Assembly: GCF_026341515.1 (NCBI RefSeq) | Contig: NZ_JAPEOK010000001.1 | Span: forward strand, 9,920,001 to 9,984,000 | Length of the DNA stretch: 64,000 bases | Direction of reading: 5' to 3' | Source: Streptomyces sp. NBC_00878 | Lineage (GTDB): Bacteria; Actinomycetota; Actinomycetes; Streptomycetales; Streptomycetaceae | Shown: piece by piece, positions 42,294 through 50,086 of the stretch | How the letters are laid out: each line of letters opens with the position of its first letter | Position numbering within the stretch: the stretch's first letter is position 1 | Notes under the pieces: model-generated | What the model saw: the letters and a program-made list of their open reading frames with translations, nothing else | What the model was told of the DNA's origin: nothing | The model's database searches: none | Program-made: the position numbers and the translations under genes

Positions 42294-43496
42294 GTGACCG
42301 TGGAGATCGCTCAGCCCGCACCGACCGTCCCGCCCGCCGCCGAGACACCCGGGGAAGGAAACTCCGCGGACGAGGGCTTCTGGGAGGAGCCCGGGGCGTC
42401 CGACGACGGGGATCCGGCGGTCGTCGCGCACGACGCGGTGGCACAGGGCGTCGCGCACGACGTGGTGGCGCAGGATGTCCCGCACCAGATGGTGGCGCAG
42501 GAAGTCCCGCACGAGATGGTGGCGGTGGACGCCCGGGAGTTCGGGGCGTATGTCCGGGCCGGCGGTTGGGCGTTCGCGCTGAAGGTCGCGCGCAGCGTGC
42601 GGCCCGGCGGGGAGATCGCGGGGGAGACGCCGAAGGTCTCCGCGAAGGAGTTCGCCGAGCTGGCCGGGTGCTCGCCGGAGCGGGTCATGCGCTACTACAA
42701 GGCGTGGGACAAGGCTGCCGACGACGGTCTCGTCCCGTACTTCGAAGCGCTGGCCCCGGGCCAGGACGTGGAGCTGCCGGACTCCGACGTGTGGCACTCG
42801 TACTACACCTCCCGCTCCAGCGCCTCCTCCGACCGTGGCACCGCGATCGCCGCGGCGGCCGAGGCCGAGGGCATCCGGCCGACCAAGGCCCTGGAGGTCG
42901 CCGAGAACCCCACCGCGCTGCGGGCCGCGATCCTCGCCGACCCTTCCACCGCCCAGGCGGCGCGGGCCGCGCTCCTGGACCGGCTGAAGGAGGACCCGGC
43001 CCTGCAGACGGAGCTGGCGCGGGACATCGCCCGTACCGACGACCTGAAGAAGGCGGTCGCCACCGAGACCCAGGCGGCCAGCCGTATCGGCTACGTCCGC
43101 CAGATCGTCGAGAACGGCCAGGTCAAGACCCCTGCCGGGCAGACGATCGAGGCAACCTCGGAACTGCGCGCCGAGGCCGAGCGCCACCTGTCCCTCATCG
43201 ACGAGCTGGACGAGGGCGAGGACACCGGCGAGTGGGCCTCCGACGCCTACGACACGGTGAAGGACCTGGTCGCCCAGACGGTCCAGGCCAACCCCGAACT
43301 CCGCCTCCAGGAGCGCCGCACGAAGTTCTACAGCAGCCTGCAGAAGGCGACGAAGGTCTTCGAGGAGCTGACCTTCGACGACGTGGACGACCTCGACACC
43401 ATCTACGAGGACGACATGCTCCAGCGCCTGGAGGAGCTCCAGCAGGCCGTCAGCATGTGCATCACGGCCCTGCGGAAGGCGGCTCCCGGGAACTGA
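42294..43496 (+). CDS. large hypothetical protein with an HTH-like segment and N-terminal 9-residue repeats
   Basis: A 400 aa acidic soluble protein. Residues 44-79 are four 9-residue repeats of the pattern V(A/P)H(D/Q/E)xVAQx. Next comes REFGAYVRAGGWAFALKVAR and a helix-turn-helix-like stretch, KVSAKEFAELAGCSPERVMRY, then long helices rich in Glu/Ala/Leu (about 150-395). The HTH-plus-helical layout recalls ParB/KorB-like or mobile-element proteins, but I recognise no named domain. GTG at 42294 has AGGAGAG upstream; TATAGGCT at about 42236 could be its -10. A UUCG-type terminator follows. Confidence 0.8.
   Translation: MTVEIAQPAPTVPPAAETPGEGNSADEGFWEEPGASDDGDPAVVAHDAVAQGVAHDVVAQDVPHQMVAQEVPHEMVAVDAREFGAYVRAGGWAFALKVARSVRPGGEIAGETPKVSAKEFAELAGCSPERVMRYYKAWDKAADDGLVPYFEALAPGQDVELPDSDVWHSYYTSRSSASSDRGTAIAAAAEAEGIRPTKALEVAENPTALRAAILADPSTAQAARAALLDRLKEDPALQTELARDIARTDDLKKAVATETQAASRIGYVRQIVENGQVKTPAGQTIEATSELRAEAERHLSLIDELDEGEDTGEWASDAYDTVKDLVAQTVQANPELRLQERRTKFYSSLQKATKVFEELTFDDVDDLDTIYEDDMLQRLEELQQAVSMCITALRKAAPGN
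42423..42530 (+). repeat. four in-frame 27 bp repeats
   Basis: Units of 27 bases encode VAHDAVAQG, VAHDVVAQD, VPHQMVAQE and VPHEMVAVD. They sit before the first conserved segment, so copy number could vary without harming the fold. Confidence 0.8.
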
Positions 43497-43519
43497 GTGA
43501 GTGTTCCACCATGACGATG

Positions 43520-43555
43520 CCGCCCCGGCGCTCACTTCGGTGATCGCCGGGGCGG
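43520..43555. terminator. UUCG-capped hairpin terminator between convergent genes
   Basis: CCGCCCCGGCG (43520-43530) pairs with CGCCGGGGCGG (43545-43555). The inner TCAC-TTCG-GTGA adds four pairs and a TTCG tetraloop. It lies between the 42294 gene and the convergent RidA-like gene and is likely bidirectional. Confidence 0.75.
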
Positions 43556-43630
43556 ACGCATGACGGCCGAGTCGGCCCCCGCGCAGTCACCGCCGCCGAG
43601 CGGCGGTACCGAGCGCCGGTCCAGCGCCGC

Positions 43631-44050
43631 TCAGCCGCCCGGACGGACGAGCCGCTCCTCCGGGATCACGGCCACGCCGAGGATCTCGATCATTGCCTCG
43701 GGCTGCCAGAGACCGGTGCAGCCGATCCCCGCCATCGCCGGGTACACGGGTCCGGCGAGTTCGCGCCAGACCCTGCCGATCTCCTTGCCGTGCGCCTGGT
43801 AGTCGGGGATGTCCGTGAGGTAGATCGTCACGCTGACCAGGTCATCCGGCTTGCCGCCCACCTCCCGGAGCGTCGTCAGAATGTTGCCGAACGCCTGGCG
43901 GAACTGTTCGACGATGCCCCCAGGAACGATCTTCATGTCGGCGTCGAGGGCTGTCTGCCCGCCGAGATGCAGGGTGTTCCCCGCCAGTGTTCCGTGTGAG
44001 TAGCCACGGGGCGTCGGCAGGGCAGCCGGGTTCACGGCGATGTGGGTCAT
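43631..44050 (-). CDS. RidA/YjgF family protein
   Basis: A 139 aa trimer-forming family protein. Visible features are GYSHGTLAGNTLHLGGQTALDAD, EQFRQAFGNILTTLREVGG, DLVSVTIYLTDI and MIEILGVAVIPEERLV. At the position where imine-hydrolysing RidA proteins have arginine (P-x-R), this one has methionine (M106), so it belongs to another Rid subgroup and deaminase activity is not assured. ATG at 44050 is used. It is divergent from the cupin gene of an aromatic catabolic operon, with which it probably shares regulation. Confidence 0.85.
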   Translation of the reverse strand: MTHIAVNPAALPTPRGYSHGTLAGNTLHLGGQTALDADMKIVPGGIVEQFRQAFGNILTTLREVGGKPDDLVSVTIYLTDIPDYQAHGKEIGRVWRELAGPVYPAMAGIGCTGLWQPEAMIEILGVAVIPEERLVRPGG

Positions 44051-44109
44051 ACGGCCTCCGGTTCGAGGTCGGTCGCGGTCCGATCCGACGATCCGTACAG
44101 TGGCATGTA

Positions 44110-44186
44110 TTGACAGTAAATGACGGTCGTGAAAAAAACGAGATAGCGCGAACGGGACTGAAGTCGTCTGAACCGAAGTCGTCTGA
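44110..44186. promoter_or_regulatory. control region of the divergent RidA and cupin genes
   Basis: It holds TTGACA at 44110-44115, an A-rich patch (GAAAAAAACG) unusual for this window, and two identical 12-base copies GAAGTCGTCTGA at 44160-44171 and 44175-44186 (period 15). The direct repeats lie 30-56 bases before the cupin start and could be a regulator site. A -10 element was not fixed. Confidence 0.4.
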
Positions 44187-44215
44187 GCCGTCACGACTGG
44201 AACGGAGCCCCCTCC

Positions 44216-44698
44216 ATGGAGCCCGACCTCAGCAAATACCGCCTTGAGGGCGACAACTCGATGTACCGGCTGCCCAGCGGGCTCGTCGCACCCGTGGTGA
44301 CCCGGGCCGGCTCCGAGAGCGCGAACACCGCCGACTCGGGCGGGGCCGTCCGGGTCTCGGGCGTCAGCGCCCAGCACACCCCGGCCCGGCGGCTCTGGTT
44401 CGGCAAGGTCAGCAACGAACCCGGCTACCGCTCGGTGACCCACCACCACGGCGAGGCCGAGACGGGCGGCTATGTCCTGTCGGGGCGGGCCCGCATCTAC
44501 TTCGGCGAGAAGTTCGCGGACTACGTCGACATGCAGGAGGGCGACTGGGTCTTCGTGCCGCCGTTCATGCCGCACATCGAGTGCAACCTCTCCCGGAGCA
44601 GGCCGCTGACGTGGATGACCACCCGTACGCCGGAGAATATCGTCGTCAACCTGCCCGACATCGCGGACGCCGACCTGCTGGATTGGCTGGACCGATGA
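44216..44698 (+). CDS. cupin domain protein
   Basis: A 160 aa single-domain cupin. Motif 1 is GYRSVTHHHGEAETGGYVLSG with candidate metal ligands H76, H78 and E80-region, and motif 2 is GDWVFVPPFMPHIECN with H120. It may be a metal-dependent dioxygenase-like or isomerase-like protein. Its stop overlaps the thioesterase ATG (ATGA), so it is the first gene of the operon with thioesterase, aryl-CoA ligase and monooxygenase/reductase. A role in handling ring intermediates is inferred from context only. Confidence 0.85.
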   Translation: MEPDLSKYRLEGDNSMYRLPSGLVAPVVTRAGSESANTADSGGAVRVSGVSAQHTPARRLWFGKVSNEPGYRSVTHHHGEAETGGYVLSGRARIYFGEKFADYVDMQEGDWVFVPPFMPHIECNLSRSRPLTWMTTRTPENIVVNLPDIADADLLDWLDR

Positions 44699-45609
44699 CG
44701 ACCGGAACCCCGCCCACCTCGGAGATCTTCACCGCGGCCGTCGCGCTGACACCGGCCGAGCCCGAGCACTTCGACCTCGCCTTCACCGCTGTCACCCAGC
44801 CCTGCCCGTGGCCCAAGGCGTACGGTGGAGACCTGGTCGCCCAGGCCGCCGCCGCGGCCATGCGGTCGGTGACCGACGGCAAGACGCTGCACTCCATGCA
44901 CAGTTACTTCCTGCGCCCGGCCGACATCGGGGCGAGCGTGCGCTACGAGGTGGAGGTACTGCGCGACGGCCGCGGCTACAGCACCCGTCAGGTACGCGGC
45001 TACCAGAACGGCAAGACCCTCTACGTCTGCCTTGCCAACTTCGCCGCGGGGGAGCCCGGCCAGACCTTCGAGGCCGAACTCCCGGAGCTCGCCGAGGACT
45101 TGCCCGCCCCCGAGGAGCTGCCCAGCTCGGCGGCGTATCTCGCCGGGCTCAGCGGCGGTTCCATGACCGAGGAGTCGAAGGCCTACTGGTCCGGTGGCCG
45201 CGGTTTCGACATGCGGCACGTGCCCGGTCCGGTCTACCTCACCGTCGAGGGCAAGCGGGTCCCGCAACAGGCTGTCTGGCTCAAGCCGTTCGACCCGCTC
45301 CGGCCCGTCGAGGGACTTACCGACGCCCAACGCGACCTGGCCGCGCTGGCCTACGTCTGCGACTACACGATTCTCGAACCCGTCCTGCGCGTCCTCGACC
45401 TGCCCTGGGCCAAACCCGGGCTCGTCACCGCCAGCCTCGACCACGCCATGTGGTTCCACCGCCCCGAACCCGTCGGCGACTGGCTCCTCTACGTCCAGGA
45501 GGCCGGCGCCGCCGAGGCGGGCCGCGGCCTCGGCTCGGGCCGCTTCTTCACCCGCGACCACCGTCACCTGGCCACCGTCGTCCAGGAGGGCATGATCCGC
45601 CCCACCTGA
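44695..45609 (+). CDS. tesB: acyl-CoA thioesterase II
   Basis: A 304 aa double-hotdog thioesterase. Typical TesB text is present: KAYGGDLVAQAAAAAMRSV, LHSMHSYFLRPAD, RDGRGYSTRQVRGYQNGKTLY in the first half and LAALAYVCDYTILEPVL, SLDHAMWFHRP, GRFFTRD in the second. It hydrolyses acyl- or aryl-CoA esters to free acids. Within this operon it may release stalled CoA intermediates or recycle CoA. ATG 44695 overlaps the cupin stop codon. Confidence 0.92.
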   Translation: MTTGTPPTSEIFTAAVALTPAEPEHFDLAFTAVTQPCPWPKAYGGDLVAQAAAAAMRSVTDGKTLHSMHSYFLRPADIGASVRYEVEVLRDGRGYSTRQVRGYQNGKTLYVCLANFAAGEPGQTFEAELPELAEDLPAPEELPSSAAYLAGLSGGSMTEESKAYWSGGRGFDMRHVPGPVYLTVEGKRVPQQAVWLKPFDPLRPVEGLTDAQRDLAALAYVCDYTILEPVLRVLDLPWAKPGLVTASLDHAMWFHRPEPVGDWLLYVQEAGAAEAGRGLGSGRFFTRDHRHLATVVQEGMIRPT

Positions 45610-45650
45610 CCCGCCGCCTCCACCGGTGGGCTCCCGGAAGGACTCCCGCG

Positions 45651-47366
45651 ATGACTCCTCCGTCATCTCCCCCGATATTCGCGATATCCGCGCACCTGGA
45701 CACCTTCACACGCGACCACCTTCCTCCCGCGCACCTGTGGCCGACCATCGAGTTCAGCACGCCCGAACTGCGGTACCCGGACCGGCTCAACGCCGCCACC
45801 GAGCTCATCGACATCCCCGTAACGACGTTCGGAGCCGACCGTCCGGCGCTGCGTACACCGACCGGGGAGACCTGGTCCTACGGCGAGTTGCGGACCCGGG
45901 CCAACCAGGTCGCCCAGGTGCTGACCGAGGACCTCGGGCTGGTCCCGGGACAGCGGGTCCTGCTGCGGTCTCCCAACAACCCCTGGGCGGTGGCGAGTTG
46001 GCTCGGCGTGCTCAAGGCCGGGGGAGTGGTCGTGACCGTCATGGCCGCGCTGCGCGCCCGCGAGATCGCCCCGATCGTCGAGCGCACGCGCCCCTCAGTC
46101 GCGCTGGTGGACGAGCGGTTCGCCGGGGACGTGCACGCCGTCCGGGAGGCGCAGGACGCGCAAGACGCCCACGCCGGCCGGGACACCGCGTCACCGACGT
46201 TGACGGTCGTGGAGTTCGGCGGCACCGGCCCGGACGACCTCGTGGTGCGGGCCGGTACCAAGTCCGGCGAGTTCACCGCCGTGGACACCGCCGCCGACGA
46301 CGTGGCGCTCCTCGCGCCGACATCCGGCAGCACCGGCGTCCCGAAGATCACGATGCACTTCCACCGGGACATCCTGTCCATCGACAACACCTTCGGCCGC
46401 CATGTGCTGCGCCTGCTCCCCGGCGACCTGGTCGCCTGCAGTGCCCCCTTCGCCTTCACCTTCGGCCTCGGCATGCTCGTCGTCTTCCCGCTGCGGGCGG
46501 GCGCCTGCGCCCTGCTGACCGAGGCCGCAACGCCGCTCCAACTCGCCGAGTACGTCGATGAGTTGGGCGTCACCGTCCTCGCGACAGCCCCCACGGCGTA
46601 CCAGGCGATCCTGCGGGAGGGGCAGGAACAGCGGTTCGCCGGGCTGCGCGTCGCGGTGTCGGCCGGCGAGCACATACCCCGGGCCGTCTGGGAGCGGCTG
46701 AGGGATCGGCTCGGACTGCGGGTCATCGACGGGATCGGTGCCACGGAGCTGCTGCACATCTTCCTCTCGGCCGCCGGTGACGACATCCGGCCCGGCGCCA
46801 CCGGGAAACCGGTGCCGGGCTATCGCGCCACCATCCTCGGCTCCGACGGATCGGAACTCGGACCCGGCGAGCCCGGGCGGCTCGGCGTCATCGGCCCGGT
46901 CGGCTGCCGCTACCTCGACGACGAACGCCAGCAGGACTACGTCGTGGACGGCTGGAACGTCACCGGCGACGTCTTCCACCGGGACGAGGACGGCTACTTC
47001 CACTACCACGCCCGCGGCGACAACATGATCGTCTCCTCGGGCTACAACATCGGCGGGCCCGAGGTCGAGGCAGCCGTGGACACCCACCCCGACGTCCTGG
47101 AGTCCGCGGTCGTCGGCAAGCCCGACGCCCAACGCGGCTTCGTCGTCTGCGCGTTCGTCGTGCTCCGTGAGGGCGTGGCGGGCGATGGTGCCAAGGCCAA
47201 GGAGATCCAGAACCACGTCAAGCAGGTCATCGCTCCCTACAAGTACCCGCGTGACGTGCGGTTCTGCGACGCGCTGCCCCGCAACGCCAGCGGCAAGCTC
47301 CAGCGTTTCGCACTCCGCAGGATCGTCGAGGACGAGCAGGCCGCCACGGCCGCCGTCGAGCAGTGA
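45651..47366 (+). CDS. 2-aminobenzoate/benzoate-CoA ligase family protein
   Basis: A 571 aa adenylate-forming enzyme. The phosphate loop is PTSGSTGVPKITMHFHRDI; the HFHRD extension is, as I recall, typical of 2-aminobenzoate-CoA ligases. Other motifs are RVIDGIGATELLHIF, WNVTGDVFHRDEDGYFHYHARGDNM and the C-terminal lysine region LPRNASGKLQRF. It forms an aryl-CoA from an aromatic acid, ATP and CoA. ATG 45651 is preceded by GGAAGGA. A small Gln/Asp/Ala-rich insert (REAQDAQDAHAGRD) lies in the N-terminal domain. The exact acid (anthranilate or salicylate) is not settled. Confidence 0.85.
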   Translation: MTPPSSPPIFAISAHLDTFTRDHLPPAHLWPTIEFSTPELRYPDRLNAATELIDIPVTTFGADRPALRTPTGETWSYGELRTRANQVAQVLTEDLGLVPGQRVLLRSPNNPWAVASWLGVLKAGGVVVTVMAALRAREIAPIVERTRPSVALVDERFAGDVHAVREAQDAQDAHAGRDTASPTLTVVEFGGTGPDDLVVRAGTKSGEFTAVDTAADDVALLAPTSGSTGVPKITMHFHRDILSIDNTFGRHVLRLLPGDLVACSAPFAFTFGLGMLVVFPLRAGACALLTEAATPLQLAEYVDELGVTVLATAPTAYQAILREGQEQRFAGLRVAVSAGEHIPRAVWERLRDRLGLRVIDGIGATELLHIFLSAAGDDIRPGATGKPVPGYRATILGSDGSELGPGEPGRLGVIGPVGCRYLDDERQQDYVVDGWNVTGDVFHRDEDGYFHYHARGDNMIVSSGYNIGGPEVEAAVDTHPDVLESAVVGKPDAQRGFVVCAFVVLREGVAGDGAKAKEIQNHVKQVIAPYKYPRDVRFCDALPRNASGKLQRFALRRIVEDEQAATAAVEQ

Positions 47367-47377
47367 GAGGAACCCCC

Positions 47378-49762
47378 GTGAAGATCGCGATCGTTGGCGG
47401 TGGCCCCGGTGGCCTCTACTTCGCCGCTCTCATGAAACAGCTCGACCCCTCACACGACATCACCGTCTGGGAACGCAACGCCCCGGACGACACGTTCGGC
47501 TTCGGCGTGGTCTTCTCCGACGAGACGCTCGGCGGCATCGAGAACGCCGACCCGGAGTTCGCCGACGCCATGGCACGGCGGTTCGCCCGCTGGACCGACA
47601 TCGACATCCACTACCGCGGCCGGAGTCACACCATCGGCGGCCAGGGCTTCGCCGCGATGAGCCGCAAGGACCTGCTCCGCCTGCTGCAGGAACGCTGCCG
47701 CGAACTCGGTGTCTCCGTGCGCTACTCGACGCTCGCGCCCGCGGTGGACGACCTGCGTGCCTCGTACGACCTGGTGGTGGGGGCCGACGGTCTCAACTCC
47801 CAGGTCCGGGCGGCCCGTGGGGACGTCTTCCGCCCCTCGCTGGACCGGCGGCACAACAGATACATGTGGCTGGGCACGGACCGGGTCTTCGAGGCCTTCC
47901 AGTTCTTCATCAGGCAGACCGAGTGGGGGACCATGCAGGTCCACGGCTACCCCTACTCCGAGAGCGGCTCCACCTTCATCGTCGAGATGCACGAGGACGT
48001 CTGGCGTCGGGCCGGTTTCGACGACACCGAGGAGACCGAGTTCCCGCCGGGCGCCTCCGACGAGCGGGCCGTGGAACGCCTCCGCCACCTCTTCGCCGAG
48101 GAACTCGCGGGCCACCAGGTGTTCGCCAACAACTCGAAGTGGCTGGGCTTCACCACCGTACGCAACGAGCGGTGGCATCACGACAACCTCGTCCTCGTCG
48201 GCGACGCCGCGCACACGGCGCACTTCTCGATCGGATCGGGCACGAAACTGGCGATGGAGGACTCGCTCGCCCTCGCCGCCTGTCTGCACGAACACCCCGA
48301 CATCGAGGGCGCGTTGACGGCCTACGAGGAGGAGCGGCGACCGGTGGTCGAGTCCACGCAGCGGGCCGCGCAGGCCTCGCTGGAGTGGTTCGAGAACATC
48401 GGCATGTACGTCCACCAGGAGCCGACCCAGTTCTGCTTCAACCTGCTGACCCGCTCGCGCCGCATCACCTACGACAACCTCCGCACCCGCGACCGGGAGT
48501 TCGCCGACCGCGTCGACGCCGGCTTCGCCGCGTCCCAGGGGATCGACGAGGTCGCGCCGGCGATGTTCCAGCCGTTCCGGCTGGGGGAGCTGGAGCTGAA
48601 GAACCGGGTGATCGTCTCCCCGATGGACATGTACTCCGCCGTCGACGGCGTGCCCGGCGACTTCCATCTCGTCCACCTCGGCTCCAAGGCCATGGGCGGG
48701 GCCGGACTGGTGATGACGGAGATGGTGTGCGTCTCGCCCGACGCCCGCATCACCCCCGGCTGTACGGGGCTGTGGACCGAGAAACAGCGTGACTCCTGGG
48801 CGCGGGTCGTGTCCTTCGTCCACGACCGCAGCACCGCCCGCATCGGCCTCCAGCTCGGCCACTCCGGCCGCAAGGGTTCCACGCGGCTGATGTGGGAGGG
48901 CATGGACGATCCGCTGCCGGACGGCAACTGGGAGACCGTAGGCCCGTCGCCGCTGCCGTACGGCCCCGAGTCGGCCGTCCCGCGCGAGGTCACGCGTGCC
49001 GACATGGACCGGATCACCGCCGACTTCGTCGCGGCTGCCCGACGCGGCGCCGAGGCGGGCTTCGACCTGCTCGAACTGCACTGCGCGCACGGCTACTTGC
49101 TGTCCTCCTTCCTGTCACCGGTCGCGAACCACCGCACCGACGAGTACGGCGGTTCGCTGCACAACCGGCTCCGGTTCCCCCTGGAGGTGTTCGACGCGGT
49201 CCGGGCCGCCTGGCCCGCCGAGCGGCCGATGATCGTGCGCATCTCCGCGACCGACTGGGTGCCGGACGGCAACACCGAGCACGACGCCGTCGGCATCGCC
49301 CGCGCCTTCGTCGCCCACGGCGCGAACGCCATCGACGTCTCCTCGGGACAGGTCACCAAGGACGAGAACCCGGCGTACGGCCGCTCGTACCAGACCCCGT
49401 TCGCGGACCGGATCCGCCACGAGGTCACCGCCGCGACCGGCACCGCGGTCATCGCGGTCGGCGCGATCGCCTCCTACGACGACGTCAACTCGATCCTCCT
49501 GGCGGGCCGCGCCGACCTGTGCGCCCTCGCCCGCACCCACCTCTACGACCCGCACTGGACCCTGCACGCGGCGGCCGAGCAGGAGTACCGGGGCGCCGCG
49601 AGCGAATGGCCGGTCCAGTACCGGGCAGGCAGCCGCAAGCCGCCCACCTCACGCACCGACGCCGTACGCCCCCGCCTCTCGCTGCTGCGGTCCGACGACT
49701 CCGACCCCCAGAATGTCCACCTGCGCTGGACCCCGCCCCGCGAGCCGGTGACGGTCACCTGA
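47378..49762 (+). CDS. FAD monooxygenase fused to an old-yellow-enzyme domain (anthraniloyl-/salicylyl-CoA monooxygenase type)
   Basis: A 794 aa two-domain flavoenzyme. Residues about 1-390 are an aromatic hydroxylase: FAD-binding IVGGGPGGLYFAALM, FGFGVVFSDETL, VGADGLNSQVR and LVLVGDAAHTAHFSIGSG. Residues about 393-770 are an OYE/2,4-dienoyl-CoA-reductase-like FMN domain: FQPFRLGELELKNRVIVSPM, LQLGHSGRKGS, ELHCAHGYLLSSFLSPVANHRTDEYGG and GAIASYDDVNSIL. This fusion is that of 2-aminobenzoyl-CoA monooxygenase/reductase (Azoarcus) and of proteins annotated salicylyl-CoA 5-hydroxylase. GTG 47378 has GAGAGGAA upstream. It ends the operon. Confidence 0.9.
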   Translation: MKIAIVGGGPGGLYFAALMKQLDPSHDITVWERNAPDDTFGFGVVFSDETLGGIENADPEFADAMARRFARWTDIDIHYRGRSHTIGGQGFAAMSRKDLLRLLQERCRELGVSVRYSTLAPAVDDLRASYDLVVGADGLNSQVRAARGDVFRPSLDRRHNRYMWLGTDRVFEAFQFFIRQTEWGTMQVHGYPYSESGSTFIVEMHEDVWRRAGFDDTEETEFPPGASDERAVERLRHLFAEELAGHQVFANNSKWLGFTTVRNERWHHDNLVLVGDAAHTAHFSIGSGTKLAMEDSLALAACLHEHPDIEGALTAYEEERRPVVESTQRAAQASLEWFENIGMYVHQEPTQFCFNLLTRSRRITYDNLRTRDREFADRVDAGFAASQGIDEVAPAMFQPFRLGELELKNRVIVSPMDMYSAVDGVPGDFHLVHLGSKAMGGAGLVMTEMVCVSPDARITPGCTGLWTEKQRDSWARVVSFVHDRSTARIGLQLGHSGRKGSTRLMWEGMDDPLPDGNWETVGPSPLPYGPESAVPREVTRADMDRITADFVAAARRGAEAGFDLLELHCAHGYLLSSFLSPVANHRTDEYGGSLHNRLRFPLEVFDAVRAAWPAERPMIVRISATDWVPDGNTEHDAVGIARAFVAHGANAIDVSSGQVTKDENPAYGRSYQTPFADRIRHEVTAATGTAVIAVGAIASYDDVNSILLAGRADLCALARTHLYDPHWTLHAAAEQEYRGAASEWPVQYRAGSRKPPTSRTDAVRPRLSLLRSDDSDPQNVHLRWTPPREPVTVT

Positions 49763-49795
49763 GCCGAGCAGGTGGCGGGCCCCGGTCCGAAACCC

Positions 49796-49924
49796 GATGC
49801 TGTTGGCGAATCCCGTCAGACCTCCAGCAAGTGGGCCCTGAGTCCCAGCGACACGCCGTAAACCCGGCGTGTCGCTGGGACTCACGCGACAATTGCTTCG
49901 CCCCGCGGATTCGCCAACAGCATC
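49796..49924. mobile_element. MITE-like element (129 bp) with nested palindromes
   Basis: Terminal inverted repeats of 18 bp are perfect: GATGCTGTTGGCGAATCC (49796) and its complement ending at 49924. An inner perfect 20 bp stem lies at 49839-49858 and 49865-49884 with a 6-base loop. Direct 8-base flanks CGAAACCC (49788-49795 and 49925-49932) look like a target site duplication. It encodes nothing. It sits 33 bases after the operon's last stop codon and just before its terminator hairpin. Confidence 0.8.
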
Positions 49925-49939
49925 CGAAACCCCTGCGGG

Positions 49940-49980
49940 GACCGTGCGGCGCACGCAACCTATGCGTGCGCCGCACGGTC
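49940..49980. terminator. 17 bp perfect hairpin after the aromatic operon
   Basis: GACCGTGCGGCGCACGC (49940-49956) and GCGTGCGCCGCACGGTC (49964-49980) pair fully around the 7-base loop AACCTAT. It is the likely operon terminator, now separated from the last gene by the MITE-like element. No clear U tract follows, as is usual in streptomycetes. Confidence 0.75.
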
Positions 49981-50086
49981 CTCGTCGACCCTCGTCAGCG
50001 TGAGAACGGCTCTGTTAGCTTCGCCGCTGGATCGATTTGGTAGCCGCGCGCGGACTTTAGCGATGACGATGACGACAAGGAGCCGT

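Noticed and set aside
44808..45650. Upstream extension of the CoA ligase frame
   Set aside because: It overlaps the thioesterase gene, and the translation before ATG 45651 is arginine-rich without ligase features.
47378..49762. Possibility that the monooxygenase/OYE protein is an artefact of two joined genes
   Set aside because: The same fusion is established in anthraniloyl-CoA monooxygenase/reductase and salicylyl-CoA hydroxylase annotations, and the frame is uninterrupted.
49839..49884. Inner palindrome of the second element read as the natural operon terminator
   Set aside because: It lies wholly within the 18 bp inverted ends and 8-base duplication, so it came with the insertion; a separate 17 bp hairpin follows at 49940-49980.
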